In this document: in pieces, positions 8,620 to 17,865 of the stretch
Layout: each line of letters opens with the position of its first letter
How positions within the stretch are numbered: position 1 is the first letter of the stretch
From: Idiomarina seosinensis_A
GTDB taxonomy: Bacteria; Pseudomonadota; Gammaproteobacteria; Enterobacterales; Alteromonadaceae
Assembly (NCBI RefSeq): GCF_044797955.1
Contig: NZ_CP085211.1
Coordinates: 1,922,001-1,986,000, forward strand
DNA length: 64,000 bases
Reading direction: 5' to 3'
Notes under the pieces: model-generated
What the model was told of the DNA's origin: nothing
The model's input: only the letters and a program-made list of their open reading frames with translations
Database searches by the model: none
Translations under genes and position numbers: made by a program

Positions 8620-9963
8620 TTAACGGTTCCGCTGGCGCTGTTGCGGTTTAACCACCTGCATTAATTGCATCAGACTCTCATCGTAGCTGACCACGGTTTT
8701 CATCGGCTGCTGGAGAAAGTTTTCAACCCTTGGCTGCATCGCAATAGCCTGATCAATGGCAGGATCCGAGCCGCGGCTGTAAGCTCCAATAGCAATAAGG
8801 TCTCGGTTACGGCGATAATTTGAGTACCATTTACGAACCTGGACTGCGTACTGCATGTGCTCTTCTGATACCACCTGCGGCATTACCCTGCTGATTGAAG
8901 ACTCAATATCGATTGCCGGGTAATGGCCCGCATCCGCCAGCTCCCGGCTAAGAACAATATGTCCGTCAAGAATGGCCCGGGCCGAGTCAGCAATCGGGTC
9001 CTGCAGGTCATCGCCCTCGGTCAATACCGTATAAAACGCCGTTACCGAGCCCTGCCCCTCACCACCGTTACCGGCTCTTTCGACCAAAGCCGGTAACTTT
9101 GCAAACACCGAGGGCGGATAGCCTTTGGTGGCCGGCGGTTCACCAACAGCAAGAGCAATTTCACGCTGCGCCATGGCGTAACGAGTTAACGAATCCATTA
9201 ACAGCAAAACATTCAGGCCCTGATCACGAAAGTATTCAGCGATTTCGGCAGCAGTTTCGCAACCTCGCAGCCGGAGCAGTGGTGACTGGTCTGCTGGTGC
9301 TGCGACTACCACAGACTTCTGCAGTCCTTCTTCGCCCAAAATTTCATCAATAAACTCTTTGACCTCACGCCCCCGCTCGCCAATCAGGCCAACGACGATC
9401 ACATCGGCATCGGTACCGCGGGTCATCATTCCCAGCAATACACTTTTACCGACGCCACTACCGGCAAATAAGCCCATACGCTGACCCTGGCCAACGGTAA
9501 TACAGGCATTTATGGCGGTCACACCCACGTCCAGTGGTTTTTTTACCGGCCTACGGTTCAGAGGGTTTACTTGTTGGCTGCGGTAACTGCGTTGCTGGTC
9601 ATTAATGATGGGACCTTTACTGTCCAGCGGATTGCCGCGCGCATCAATCACACGGCCAAGTAAGTCCATACCAAAGGGGATTTCAGATTTTGTTGTGCGG
9701 GGTTTTACTTTAGCCCCGGGCACCACTCCGGCGGCATCCTGCGTTGGCATTAAATAGCTGATGTTGTTTTCAAAACCGACAACTTCCGCCTCAATTTCGC
9801 CATTAGCCGACTCGACCAGACAACTTGAGCCAATAGGAGCCCGCACCCCAACAGCTTCAAACATTAAACCAACCACCCGGGTTAAGTATCCCGACACTAG
9901 AACGGGAGGTTTCTGGATACGCTGCCGTGCTTTTTTAAGCCCTGCGACTATGGTTTCGCTCAT
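8620..9963 (-). CDS. fliI: Flagellum-specific ATPase FliI
   Basis: 447 residues, the usual length. The Walker A loop GSGVGKS ends at about residue 174 (Lys173), and a Walker B-type NVLLLMDSLTRYAMAQREI follows. The segments ERGREVKEFI and EPPATKGYPPSVFAKLP are typical of type III secretion and F1-like ATPases. It energises unfolding and entry of export substrates at the gate with FliH and FliJ. It starts at ATG 9963, 2 bp after fliH. Confidence 0.97.
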   Translation of the reverse strand: MSETIVAGLKKARQRIQKPPVLVSGYLTRVVGLMFEAVGVRAPIGSSCLVESANGEIEAEVVGFENNISYLMPTQDAAGVVPGAKVKPRTTKSEIPFGMDLLGRVIDARGNPLDSKGPIINDQQRSYRSQQVNPLNRRPVKKPLDVGVTAINACITVGQGQRMGLFAGSGVGKSVLLGMMTRGTDADVIVVGLIGERGREVKEFIDEILGEEGLQKSVVVAAPADQSPLLRLRGCETAAEIAEYFRDQGLNVLLLMDSLTRYAMAQREIALAVGEPPATKGYPPSVFAKLPALVERAGNGGEGQGSVTAFYTVLTEGDDLQDPIADSARAILDGHIVLSRELADAGHYPAIDIESSISRVMPQVVSEEHMQYAVQVRKWYSNYRRNRDLIAIGAYSRGSDPAIDQAIAMQPRVENFLQQPMKTVVSYDESLMQLMQVVKPQQRQRNR

Positions 9964-9965
9964 TA

Positions 9966-10712
9966 TCAGCCTTTTACTTTATCAAAGACACTTTTGATGC
10001 GACTGCTGATGGTGTAATCCACCGACGAGCTGTCGGTAGTTACCCGGCATCCGCCCCGCTCAAGCAACTCGTCTTTGCTTAACAACCAGCCCTGTTGTTT
10101 TAACTCTTCTTCATCGTATAACTGTTCAATAAGATCAAGATCGTCAGGGTTTAAATGAATCACTACCTTCTGGTCGGTTACCGGTAAAACATCCAGCGCT
10201 TCGCGAACGGCTTTTTTAACAATGTCCGGCTGTTGGTGGGGGATATCCAGGCAGATCGCCTCAGTCAGGGCAAAGACCATTTCCAGTACTTCGGCTTCGA
10301 CTTCGTCGGTTAGCTTGCGTGCCGGCTGAGACAAATTATTCAGTAATTCGGTTAAACCCTGGCTCTGCGCTTCCATCGCTGCTTTACCATCGGCCATACC
10401 CTGTTCAAAGCCTTTCTCAAAACCTTCTTTTTGACCAAGCTCCAGACCTTCCTGATGGCCACTCTGATGACCTTCCTGATGACCCTGATTATAACCGGCT
10501 TTAAAGCCTTCTTCGCGAGCAGCTTCCCGAATTTGTTCCAGTTCATCAGCCGTTAAAGGCTTTAGCTCCTCTTCTTCGTCATCTTGCTCAGGGGGCTCAT
10601 AATGCCAGCGACTGGGCTTACTTAGTGCGTTGGTCTTATCCCCCTTTAAATAGTCATCAGACGTTATATCCGGAAACTGCCATTTTTCTGTCCCTTTATG
10701 CCCGTCGCTCAT
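9966..10712 (-). CDS. fliH: Flagellar assembly protein FliH
   Basis: 248 residues. After an acidic N-terminus, residues about 70-115 form a GxxxG series (AGYNQGHQEGHQSGHQEG and onward), the glycine-rich helix repeat that characterises FliH. The C-terminal half resembles the FliH/SctL domain. FliH dimers tether and inhibit the FliI ATPase and link it to the C-ring. It is preceded by fliG with a 21-bp gap. Confidence 0.94.
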   Translation of the reverse strand: MSDGHKGTEKWQFPDITSDDYLKGDKTNALSKPSRWHYEPPEQDDEEEELKPLTADELEQIREAAREEGFKAGYNQGHQEGHQSGHQEGLELGQKEGFEKGFEQGMADGKAAMEAQSQGLTELLNNLSQPARKLTDEVEAEVLEMVFALTEAICLDIPHQQPDIVKKAVREALDVLPVTDQKVVIHLNPDDLDLIEQLYDEEELKQQGWLLSKDELLERGGCRVTTDSSSVDYTISSRIKSVFDKVKG

Positions 10713-10733
10713 CGCTGCGTATTACCTGCCTCA

Positions 10734-11780
10734 TTATAAGAATTCATCGCCGCCACCGCCGCCCAGCATAATTTCACCGGCATCGGCTAAACGTCTGGCC
10801 GTTGCCAGAATATCTTTTTGTGCGGCCTCGACATCACTAATCCGCACAGGACCCATCGCCTCCAGATCGTCTTTCAGCATATCGCCGGCACGTTTGGACA
10901 TGTTTTTGAAGATTTTATCTTTGACACTATCATCAGCACCCTTCAGTGCTTTTTGTAAGGTGTCGCCCTCTACCTCACGCAGCAAGGCCTGGATGCCACG
11001 ATCGTCGACTTCCACCAGGTTTTCGAAGACAAACATCAAGTCCTGTATCTGCTGACTCATTTCTTCGTCTTGCTCGCGGATAGCATCCATCAACTGGCCT
11101 TCGATGTTGGTATCCAGATAATTCATAATATCGGCAGCCGCTTTCAGGCCGCCCATTTTCGCTGCCTGAGCACCTGCCTGACCAGCAAACTGTTTTTCCA
11201 TAATTTCGTTCAGTTCCTGCAGTGCAGCCGGCTGTACTTCTTCTAAATTGGCAATTCGCATCATCAAATCCAGGCGCGTTTTTTCAGTAAACTGTGCCAT
11301 GATTTCCGCACTTTGCTCCGCATCCAGGTAAGATAATACAATCGTTTGTATCTGCGGGTGCTCGTTACGGATGATGGTGGCGACTTGTTTCGAGTCCATC
11401 CACTTAAGCGAGTCAAGCCCTTTAGACCCCCCGCCCATCACAATTTGATCAATCAGGTTGCCGGCTTTGTCTTCACCCAGAGCCGAAGTCAGTGCTTTAC
11501 GTACAAACTCTTCGCTCTTAAAGCCGATATTGGTAAACCGTTGTATTTCTTCTAAAAATAAGTTGTGAACGGCATTAACTTTATCCTGGTTAAAGTCTTC
11601 CAGACTCGCCATAGCGGTACCGACTTTCTGCACCTGTTTGGGCTCCAGATGTTTAAGAATTTGCGCAGCATCCTCCTCTGACAGGCTGAGTAGTAAAATC
11701 GCTGCTTTTTCAACACCCTCTAAGCTTTGAACATCAACTTCTGATTCACGCTTCTGGGTCTGCATCTCTGTATTAGGCAT
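10734..11780 (-). CDS. fliG: Flagellar motor switch protein FliG
   Basis: 348 residues. Domain order is an N-terminal FliF-binding domain, a middle armadillo-like domain containing the EHPQ segment (IIRNEHPQIQTIVLSYL), and a C-terminal torque domain with the charged stretch LMFVFENLVEVDDRGIQ. FliG transmits stator force to the rotor. The ATG at 11780 overlaps the fliF stop by 8 bp. The C-terminus ends in a Gly-rich GGGGGDEFL. Confidence 0.97.
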   Translation of the reverse strand: MPNTEMQTQKRESEVDVQSLEGVEKAAILLLSLSEEDAAQILKHLEPKQVQKVGTAMASLEDFNQDKVNAVHNLFLEEIQRFTNIGFKSEEFVRKALTSALGEDKAGNLIDQIVMGGGSKGLDSLKWMDSKQVATIIRNEHPQIQTIVLSYLDAEQSAEIMAQFTEKTRLDLMMRIANLEEVQPAALQELNEIMEKQFAGQAGAQAAKMGGLKAAADIMNYLDTNIEGQLMDAIREQDEEMSQQIQDLMFVFENLVEVDDRGIQALLREVEGDTLQKALKGADDSVKDKIFKNMSKRAGDMLKDDLEAMGPVRISDVEAAQKDILATARRLADAGEIMLGGGGGDEFL

Positions 11781-13485
11781 CTTCGTTTAACCACGCTTTC
11801 ACAACTTGAGAGGACAGTTCTGGTTCGTTCGCTACCAGCGCCCGCACCGCTTTTAACAGATCTTCATCTTTATGTAGGTCCGGTAACTGCAGACTACCGT
11901 CTGGTCCAAAACCGACTGAACTTTCGTCGAATTGAGAGGATAACAGATCAATGGTCTCATCGCCCATACTCTCGTCATCATCAAGCAGAGCATGCGCATC
12001 ATCTTCGTAGTCCTGAGTCGGATTCATTAGCTTTTTCAGCATCGGCCGAACCACAGCCAGAATCAGCACCATAATAACCAGCGCGCCCATAACCAGACGC
12101 AGCGCGCGCCAAAACCAGGGCTGGTCCCAGATAGCGGGCTCAACTTCACCCAAGTCCGGAAGCTTAGCAAAAGGTACTGAAACCACTTCAATCGAATCAC
12201 CGCGGCTTAAATTAAAGCCCAGCCCGCCCTGTAACAAGCGGCGGATATTGCTTATCTGTTCCTCAGAAAGCGGTACCTGTTCAGTTTCCCCCTCTGCGTT
12301 TTGCTGCGAGGAGTGATTCACCGCCACAGAAACACTCAGTCGCTCAATGACGCCTGCCTGGTTTTGTGTATAGCTTACGGTGTTATCCAGTTCATAATTG
12401 CGCGTTGCTTCACGATGCATACTGCCACTGGATTGTGATTGTTGATCACCACCAGTCGCTTGCTCGGGAATATCAGATTCCAGCGGCGGCTGGTTACTTA
12501 ACGCCCCCGGAATGCCGCCGGCACTGCCTCCGGTAGCACGGTTTTCTACTGTCATTTCACTGCGGATGGCTGGCATGTCCGGATTATACTGACGCTGGGT
12601 CACTTCCTTCCGGGTGAAGTCCATACTCAGGTCAACCTGGGCGGTATAATTATCATAACCCAGCACCGGGATAAGAATACTGTCGATTTTCTGACGCAGT
12701 TCTTGTTCACGCTTCAGTTCAAGCTGGTATTCCCGACTACTTTGCGCGGCCAGAGCGCTTTGCGACCCCGAGTTAAGCAGCCGGCCGTTTTGATCTGTAA
12801 CCGTAACATGCTCGGTTTGTAACCCCGTTACCGAAGAGGCAACCATATCAACAATAGAGGCTACTTCTTCCTCGCTCATTGACTGGGAGCCGCGCACATT
12901 CAGCATCACTGAGGCTTTAGGTTGTTTTTCTCGACGCGCAAAAACATTCTCTTTTGGTACCGCCAACAACACGCGGGCAGCCGATACCGCTTTCATTTCT
13001 TCAATAGCCCGGGCTAATTGTACTTCGCGCGAGTGGATTAAGCGTTCACGTTCTAAGCGCTGGCTGACGCCGAAGCCCGGCTCACTCATCAGGATTTCGG
13101 AACCATTACTTTCGGTCTGGCCGTAATCAACTCCGGCCCGGGTTAACTGCAGTTTGACTGCATCGTAATCTTCCTCGGGCAGAGAAACCGTATTGCCCTC
13201 AACTTTGTAGTCTATGCCGTTAGCGTCCAGGTAATCCAACGTACTGACAAGTTGCTCTGTTTCCATGCGGGCCAGCGGCCGGTAACTTGGTTCCTGCGCC
13301 CATATCATGATAAATACCGCAATAGCGACACAGATTGCCAGCGCCAGCACGACAACAACCTGACGTAACATGTCAAAGTTGCCAATCATGTCCATCAGGC
13401 CTGATTTTTTCCCGCCACCTTCATTACCGCTGCTCTGGTTATTGATATTTGGGTCAGTTACCATCAAATCAGTTGATTCAGCCAC
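11773..13485 (-). CDS. fliF: Flagellar MS-ring protein FliF
   Basis: 570 residues. The first membrane segment is at about residues 38-65, followed by the YscJ/FliF ring-building domains (the LSRPLARMETEQL-like start seen as YRPLARMETEQLVSTLDYL), a second membrane segment near residues 455-475, and a C-terminal cytoplasmic tail that binds FliG. It forms the MS ring in the inner membrane. The start codon is GTG at 13485 (MAESTDLM). It lies 25 bp after fliE. Confidence 0.97.
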   Translation of the reverse strand: MAESTDLMVTDPNINNQSSGNEGGGKKSGLMDMIGNFDMLRQVVVVLALAICVAIAVFIMIWAQEPSYRPLARMETEQLVSTLDYLDANGIDYKVEGNTVSLPEEDYDAVKLQLTRAGVDYGQTESNGSEILMSEPGFGVSQRLERERLIHSREVQLARAIEEMKAVSAARVLLAVPKENVFARREKQPKASVMLNVRGSQSMSEEEVASIVDMVASSVTGLQTEHVTVTDQNGRLLNSGSQSALAAQSSREYQLELKREQELRQKIDSILIPVLGYDNYTAQVDLSMDFTRKEVTQRQYNPDMPAIRSEMTVENRATGGSAGGIPGALSNQPPLESDIPEQATGGDQQSQSSGSMHREATRNYELDNTVSYTQNQAGVIERLSVSVAVNHSSQQNAEGETEQVPLSEEQISNIRRLLQGGLGFNLSRGDSIEVVSVPFAKLPDLGEVEPAIWDQPWFWRALRLVMGALVIMVLILAVVRPMLKKLMNPTQDYEDDAHALLDDDESMGDETIDLLSSQFDESSVGFGPDGSLQLPDLHKDEDLLKAVRALVANEPELSSQVVKAWLNEDA

Positions 13486-13510
13486 GCTTTAACTCCTACC
13501 TCAGATCCGG

Positions 13511-13843
13511 TTAAACCGGCATAGACATGATTTCTTTATACGCTTCAACAACTTTGTTTCTTACCTGAACTGTTGCTTCAAACGCGATACTGGACTTTTG
13601 GCTGGCAATCATCGTTTGCTCAAGCGAGACATTGGGATCACCCAGTTCCATTCGAGTTTTTAAATCGCCGGAGGTTTGCTGTAGCTCATTAACGTTATCA
13701 ATGGCATTTTTCAGCATATTTGAGAAGTCAGCCTGGGCCGTGTTACCGGGCAGAGCATTGACATTCGTTGCTTTATCCTGACTTGCATTGACGCCGGATA
13801 AGGCTTGCCACTGTTGGTAGGCTGCGTTGGCATCGACTTTCAT
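13511..13843 (-). CDS. fliE: Flagellar hook-basal body protein FliE
   Basis: 110 residues with the FliE C-terminus (QTMIASQKSSIAFEATVQVRNKVVEAYKEIMSM, in part). It connects the MS ring to the rod and is the first exported rod component. An upstream in-frame GTG (13867) would add eight residues. I prefer ATG 13843 because GGAG lies six bases before it and the protein then has the normal family length. It is the first gene of the fli transcription unit, behind a good sigma-54 promoter. Confidence 0.93.
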   Translation of the reverse strand: MKVDANAAYQQWQALSGVNASQDKATNVNALPGNTAQADFSNMLKNAIDNVNELQQTSGDLKTRMELGDPNVSLEQTMIASQKSSIAFEATVQVRNKVVEAYKEIMSMPV

Positions 13844-13891
13844 CATCTTCTCCGTCAAAATTTCCACTCATGGATTTCTTAACAGTAATAA

Positions 13892-13908
13892 TGCAATTTA
13901 AATGCCAA
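13892..13908 (-). promoter_or_regulatory. Sigma-54 promoter of the fliE operon
   Basis: On the minus strand TTGGCAT-TTAAA-TTGCA matches the -24/-12 consensus (TGGCAC-N5-TTGCA) with exact spacing, about 50 bp before the chosen fliE ATG and right after the flrC stop. Known biology of polar flagella: FlrC-type activators drive fliE operons through sigma-54. Confidence 0.85.
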
Positions 13909-13920
13909 CTTAGTATTTAG

Positions 13921-15282
13921 TTAAATAGATAACCCTTGATCGCGGATTTTGGCTAATTTGTAACGCAGAGTTCGCGCTGATATGCCCAGCTCTTCGGCTA
14001 CAGGCTTGCGTTTGCCCTTATGTCGCTGCAAAGCTTTCTTGATAATACAGTATTCCTGATGAAACAAAGAGTCGCCCAGCGCATCGGGTTCTTCAGTTCG
14101 TGCCGGCATGGCTGAAGGTGTTTCAACCTGCTCCGGCAAAACAGCGTCCGGCACCACGACTTCCAGCATCAAATCTTTTGGCGCAATTTCGGTACCATTG
14201 CGCAGTACCAGGGCGCGCTGGATGACATTTTCCAGCTCACGAATATTGCCAGGCCAGCTGTAATTCTGCATAACCTGTTTTGCATTTTCGCCAAAGCTCA
14301 CCTCGGTTTTTACACCCAGGCGGGTCTTATGCCGGTTTAGCAGCGCATTAGCAATCGGGACGATATCGCCCGGACGCTCTTTCAGAGCGCGCCAGCGTAA
14401 CGGGAAAACATTTAATCGATAAAGTAAGTCTTCCCTAAATGTGCCATCTTTAACCGCTTGCTGTAAATCGCGGTTAGAGGTCGCTATCACGCGAATATCC
14501 AGGCTTATTCCTTTACGCGCACCCAGCCGTTCAACCTGACGTTCCTGCAGTACACGCAAAAGCTTGGCCTGCAGGTTTATATCCATTTCGGTCACCTCAT
14601 CAAGTAATAAGGTACCACCCTGGGCCAGTTCAAACTTACCGGGTGAGGCTTGTGTAGCGCCGGTAAAGGCGCCTTTTTCGTAGCCAAATAAAATTGATTC
14701 AAGCATATTTTCAGGTATCGCAGCACAATTAATGGCCACAAACGGTGCTTTATTCCGGCTGGACTGCTCATGAATATAACGCGCCAGCACTTCTTTACCT
14801 GTGCCACTGGACCCGGTAATCATTACCGTGGCATCCGTTGCGGCAACTTTATTTGCCATTTCTAATAGCGCTAAACTGCTTGGATCTTCAGCTATAACCG
14901 ACGCCTCAGTTTCAGTTTGTGGAGGCAGATGACGCTGCACTAACTGCAGCAGTGCCTCGGTCGAAAAGGGCTTACTTAAATAATCCACAGCCCCTTCCTT
15001 GATTGCAATGACCGCATCATCAACTTTAGCAAAGGCTGTCATCATAATTACCGGAATACTGTAACCCTGGTTTTTCAGGCTGCGCAGCAGTTGCAACCCG
15101 TCAATACCCGGCATTTGTACGTCACTGATAATCAAGTCTATTTTGCTGTTTTTTAAGGTCAGCAGTGCTTTCTCACCACTTTCAGCCTGAACACACTGAT
15201 AATCTGACAGCTCCAGCGTATCAATGATTGCCTCACGCAAATTAGCATCATCTTCGACAATCAAAACCTTGGCTTTAGCCAT
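13921..15282 (-). CDS. flrC: Sigma-54-dependent flagellar response regulator FlrC
   Basis: 453 residues from ATG 15282 (MAKAKVLIVEDD). Upstream in-frame starts lie inside flrB and lack the receiver start. Order: receiver domain with acidic pair ED and phosphoacceptor in LIISDVQMPG, AAA+ domain with the Walker A GSSGTGKE and the sigma-54 contact loop GAFTGA, then a Fis-type helix-turn-helix at the C-terminus (KPVAEELGISARTLRYKL). It activates class III flagellar promoters when phosphorylated by FlrB. The start overlaps the flrB stop by 8 bp (ATGGCTAA), with a GAGGTG ribosome site. Confidence 0.95.
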   Translation of the reverse strand: MAKAKVLIVEDDANLREAIIDTLELSDYQCVQAESGEKALLTLKNSKIDLIISDVQMPGIDGLQLLRSLKNQGYSIPVIMMTAFAKVDDAVIAIKEGAVDYLSKPFSTEALLQLVQRHLPPQTETEASVIAEDPSSLALLEMANKVAATDATVMITGSSGTGKEVLARYIHEQSSRNKAPFVAINCAAIPENMLESILFGYEKGAFTGATQASPGKFELAQGGTLLLDEVTEMDINLQAKLLRVLQERQVERLGARKGISLDIRVIATSNRDLQQAVKDGTFREDLLYRLNVFPLRWRALKERPGDIVPIANALLNRHKTRLGVKTEVSFGENAKQVMQNYSWPGNIRELENVIQRALVLRNGTEIAPKDLMLEVVVPDAVLPEQVETPSAMPARTEEPDALGDSLFHQEYCIIKKALQRHKGKRKPVAEELGISARTLRYKLAKIRDQGLSI

Positions 15283-16279
15283 AACACACCTCTGCAATGC
15301 TGCTGTGTTGTTGATAAATGGGAAAACTAACCGTGAACTCAGTTCCTTCATTGGGTTCACTGCTCCAGCGTAACGAGCCTTGATGAGATTTTACGACGGT
15401 ACTGACAACAGCAAGACCCAGGCCGGTGCCATTAGCTTTGCTGGTGACAAAAGGGGTTAACAGCTGGTGTTCGATTTCTGTGGGAATACCTGTACCTTCA
15501 TCACTTACCGAGCACAGCCAATCGTTTTGGTCATGACAACTTTTAAGCACCACTTGCTGGCCGGGCTGGCTAGCATCAATAGCATTGGTCAGCAGATTTT
15601 GAATTGCTCCACTGACACTGACTTTATTGGCTTTAATATCAACGGCATGATTTTCCAGGTCGACCTTGATAACAATGTCTTTACTGTCGGCATAAGGCTT
15701 TACCGAGGCTAACACCGTATCAAGGATCTCATTTACCGGCAGAACTTGCAGAACTTGCTTGTCACCACTTTTAGCAAACAACAGCATGTCATTAACTTGT
15801 TGTTCGAGTGACTGTAAGCGCGAAAGCAGCTTTTCAGAAAAACGCTGTTGTTTAGCCGGCGGTAGATCCGTTTTGCTAAGGTTATGGGCATACAGTATGG
15901 CGGCCGATAAAGGTGTGCGGATTTGATGTGCCAGTGACGCCACCATTCGGCCCATAGCTGACAGGCGTTGCAGGTGACTAATTTTTTCCTGTAATCGACG
16001 CGTTTCAGTTAAATCGGTCAGCACAATTAACTGACCGTCCTCATCTTGCAAAGCCGAAATATCAACCTTTACACGATGACCATTACGCAAAGACACTTCA
16101 TGCCAGTCGTCGGCTTTCGGTGAAAAGTTCTCAGCAACACACTGCCGCCAGAGCTTGCCGATTAAGGCCGAATTAAGTAATCGTTGCGCATTGTCGTTAC
16201 AATGTTCGACTACTCCGTGGCTATCAACCAGAATCACGGCATTAGGCATGACGTCGATCAACGAATGATGTGCCTGCAT
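15275..16279 (-). CDS. flrB: Flagellar sensor histidine kinase FlrB
   Basis: 334 residues with no membrane segment, as expected for the soluble FlrB/FleS kinase. A PAS-like N-terminal domain (residues 1-95) is followed by a HisKA helix with LAHQIRTPLSAA (the phosphorylated His) and an HATPase domain with VSDEGTGIP and a G2-box NGTGLGLAVV. It phosphorylates FlrC. Coupled to flrC by overlapping start and stop, and preceded by a sigma-54-like promoter. Confidence 0.94.
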   Translation of the reverse strand: MQAHHSLIDVMPNAVILVDSHGVVEHCNDNAQRLLNSALIGKLWRQCVAENFSPKADDWHEVSLRNGHRVKVDISALQDEDGQLIVLTDLTETRRLQEKISHLQRLSAMGRMVASLAHQIRTPLSAAILYAHNLSKTDLPPAKQQRFSEKLLSRLQSLEQQVNDMLLFAKSGDKQVLQVLPVNEILDTVLASVKPYADSKDIVIKVDLENHAVDIKANKVSVSGAIQNLLTNAIDASQPGQQVVLKSCHDQNDWLCSVSDEGTGIPTEIEHQLLTPFVTSKANGTGLGLAVVSTVVKSHQGSLRWSSEPNEGTEFTVSFPIYQQHSSIAEVCYG

Positions 16280-16319
16280 AGGTTCCTCTGAGATAAGTAA
16301 AACAACTTAACTCTGACTA

Positions 16320-16335
16320 TGCAAACTTCATGCCC
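16320..16335 (-). promoter_or_regulatory. Probable sigma-54 promoter of flrBC
   Basis: Minus-strand GGGCAT-GAAGT-TTGCA keeps the essential GG and GC dinucleotides with the right spacing; the first base differs from consensus T. It lies about 40 bp before flrB in the 120-bp gap after flrA. Expected from the known FlrA > flrBC step in polar flagellar cascades. Confidence 0.7.
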
Positions 16336-16399
16336 GAATAATATCTAATGATTTCAAATAGTTAATTAATACATCCGGTGTCAATAACTCGACAGACCG

Positions 16400-17836
16400 C
16401 TATTTAATCTGATACTTCTTCATTTTCTCGACCAGAGTGGTCCGTCGCATGCTAAGCAATTCTGCGGCTTTTGCTACCACGCCGTCGGTTTTTTCCAGCG
16501 CCTGCTTAATCATTTCTACTTCCAGCTCGCTGAGCATATCTTTTAGGTTGACCCCGGCGTCAGGCAACTCAGAACCCAATAAACGATCAGCATCTTCCTG
16601 CGAGTCAGTTTCGTCAAAATCGTCGTCGGCAAAAATTGAATTGAGAGCTTCGCGTTCGAGTAATTCATCCGGAAATTCAGGTTCCTCAGGCAGGTAATCC
16701 ACGTGCTGATATTTGGGGGGCAGGTTTTGTACATCCACTAACTGATCCGGGTGCATGATGCTTAACCGCTCGATCAAATTAGACAATTCTCTCACGTTAC
16801 CGGGCCACTGGTGCTTTGACAGCGAGGCTAATGACTGCTCGGTAAATCGCAGACCGACGCCGCGATCTTTTTTAAAGCGTGCCGTCAATTCGTGCAGCAG
16901 CAGTGGCACATCTTCCTGGCGTTGCCGTAAAGCAGGCACTTCTATCGGAAACACATTCAGACGATAATAAAGATCTTCGCGAAATTTACCTTCGCTTATC
17001 ATAGTTTCCAGCTGCCGGTGCGTTGCAGCAACCACACGTACATCGGCCTCTATACTCTTACTTCCGCCCACTCGTTCAAAATTTCGTTCCTGTAATACCC
17101 GCAGCAGTTTTACCTGCATCGCCAGCGGCATATCACCGATTTCATCAAGGAACAACGTGCCACCCTGGGCCAGCTCAAAGCGACCTTTGCGCATGCCGAT
17201 AGCTCCGGTGAAAGCCCCTTTTTCATGACCGAAAAGCTCGCTTTCCAGTAACTCTGCGGGAATAGCGCCACAGTTTACCGGCACAAAGGGCCCGTTCTTG
17301 CGCGCAGACACTTCATGTATCCCTCGTGCAACTACCTCTTTACCGGTACCCGACTCGCCCAGGACAAGAACGTTTGCATCGCTGCCGGCCACCTGGCTAA
17401 TCATTTGTTTTATGGACTGAATAGCGTCACTCTGCCCCACCAGCATGCTGTCCAGCAAACCTCTTTTTTGGTCACCGGTAACATACCGGCTGGTCAGGCT
17501 TCGGTGATAAGCCTGGCAATAATGTAACCAACGCGAAAGCTCCTGATAGTCGACACTATCGGCTATCGGGCCAAGCACATTTGCTCGTTGCAGAGCAGCT
17601 GTTTGCTCGGCACTGGTGCAAATAAAGGGTAGCTCGGGAAGACTACTGGCCAGTTGTTCAAGATTATCGACTCCGCCCCCGGCTATAATACACAAGGCGT
17701 TATCCTTAGGCACGCTTCCGGACCATGCGTCTATCACGGTTACTTGCTCGCCAATAAAGGTCAGAACTGTCTGTAAACGCTGCCTACGAACTTTGTCATT
17801 CTCGATTAGGTAAACTATTTTTTTTTCGCTATTCAT
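16400..17836 (-). CDS. flrA: Master flagellar sigma-54 activator FlrA/FleQ
   Basis: 478 residues. The N-terminal FleQ-type receiver-like domain (residues 1-120) lacks a normal phosphoacceptor site. The AAA+ domain has the Walker A GESGTGKE, the GAFTGA loop (HEKGAFTGAIG) and FLDEIGDMP. The C-terminal helix-turn-helix is VVAKAAELLSMRRTTLVEK. In the family it opens flrBC and early flagellar promoters and can bind c-di-GMP. It lies 29 bp after a DUF1285 gene on the same strand, so read-through from upstream is possible. Confidence 0.94.
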   Translation of the reverse strand: MNSEKKIVYLIENDKVRRQRLQTVLTFIGEQVTVIDAWSGSVPKDNALCIIAGGGVDNLEQLASSLPELPFICTSAEQTAALQRANVLGPIADSVDYQELSRWLHYCQAYHRSLTSRYVTGDQKRGLLDSMLVGQSDAIQSIKQMISQVAGSDANVLVLGESGTGKEVVARGIHEVSARKNGPFVPVNCGAIPAELLESELFGHEKGAFTGAIGMRKGRFELAQGGTLFLDEIGDMPLAMQVKLLRVLQERNFERVGGSKSIEADVRVVAATHRQLETMISEGKFREDLYYRLNVFPIEVPALRQRQEDVPLLLHELTARFKKDRGVGLRFTEQSLASLSKHQWPGNVRELSNLIERLSIMHPDQLVDVQNLPPKYQHVDYLPEEPEFPDELLEREALNSIFADDDFDETDSQEDADRLLGSELPDAGVNLKDMLSELEVEMIKQALEKTDGVVAKAAELLSMRRTTLVEKMKKYQIK

Positions 17837-17865
17837 AACAACTTGGCTGTAATCTTCCCTGTTAG

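Noticed and set aside
743..17836. Many open frames of 60-150 codons on the opposite strand of the flagellar genes
   Set aside because: All lie antisense or out of frame within strongly conserved fli/flr genes and show no family motifs or ribosome sites.
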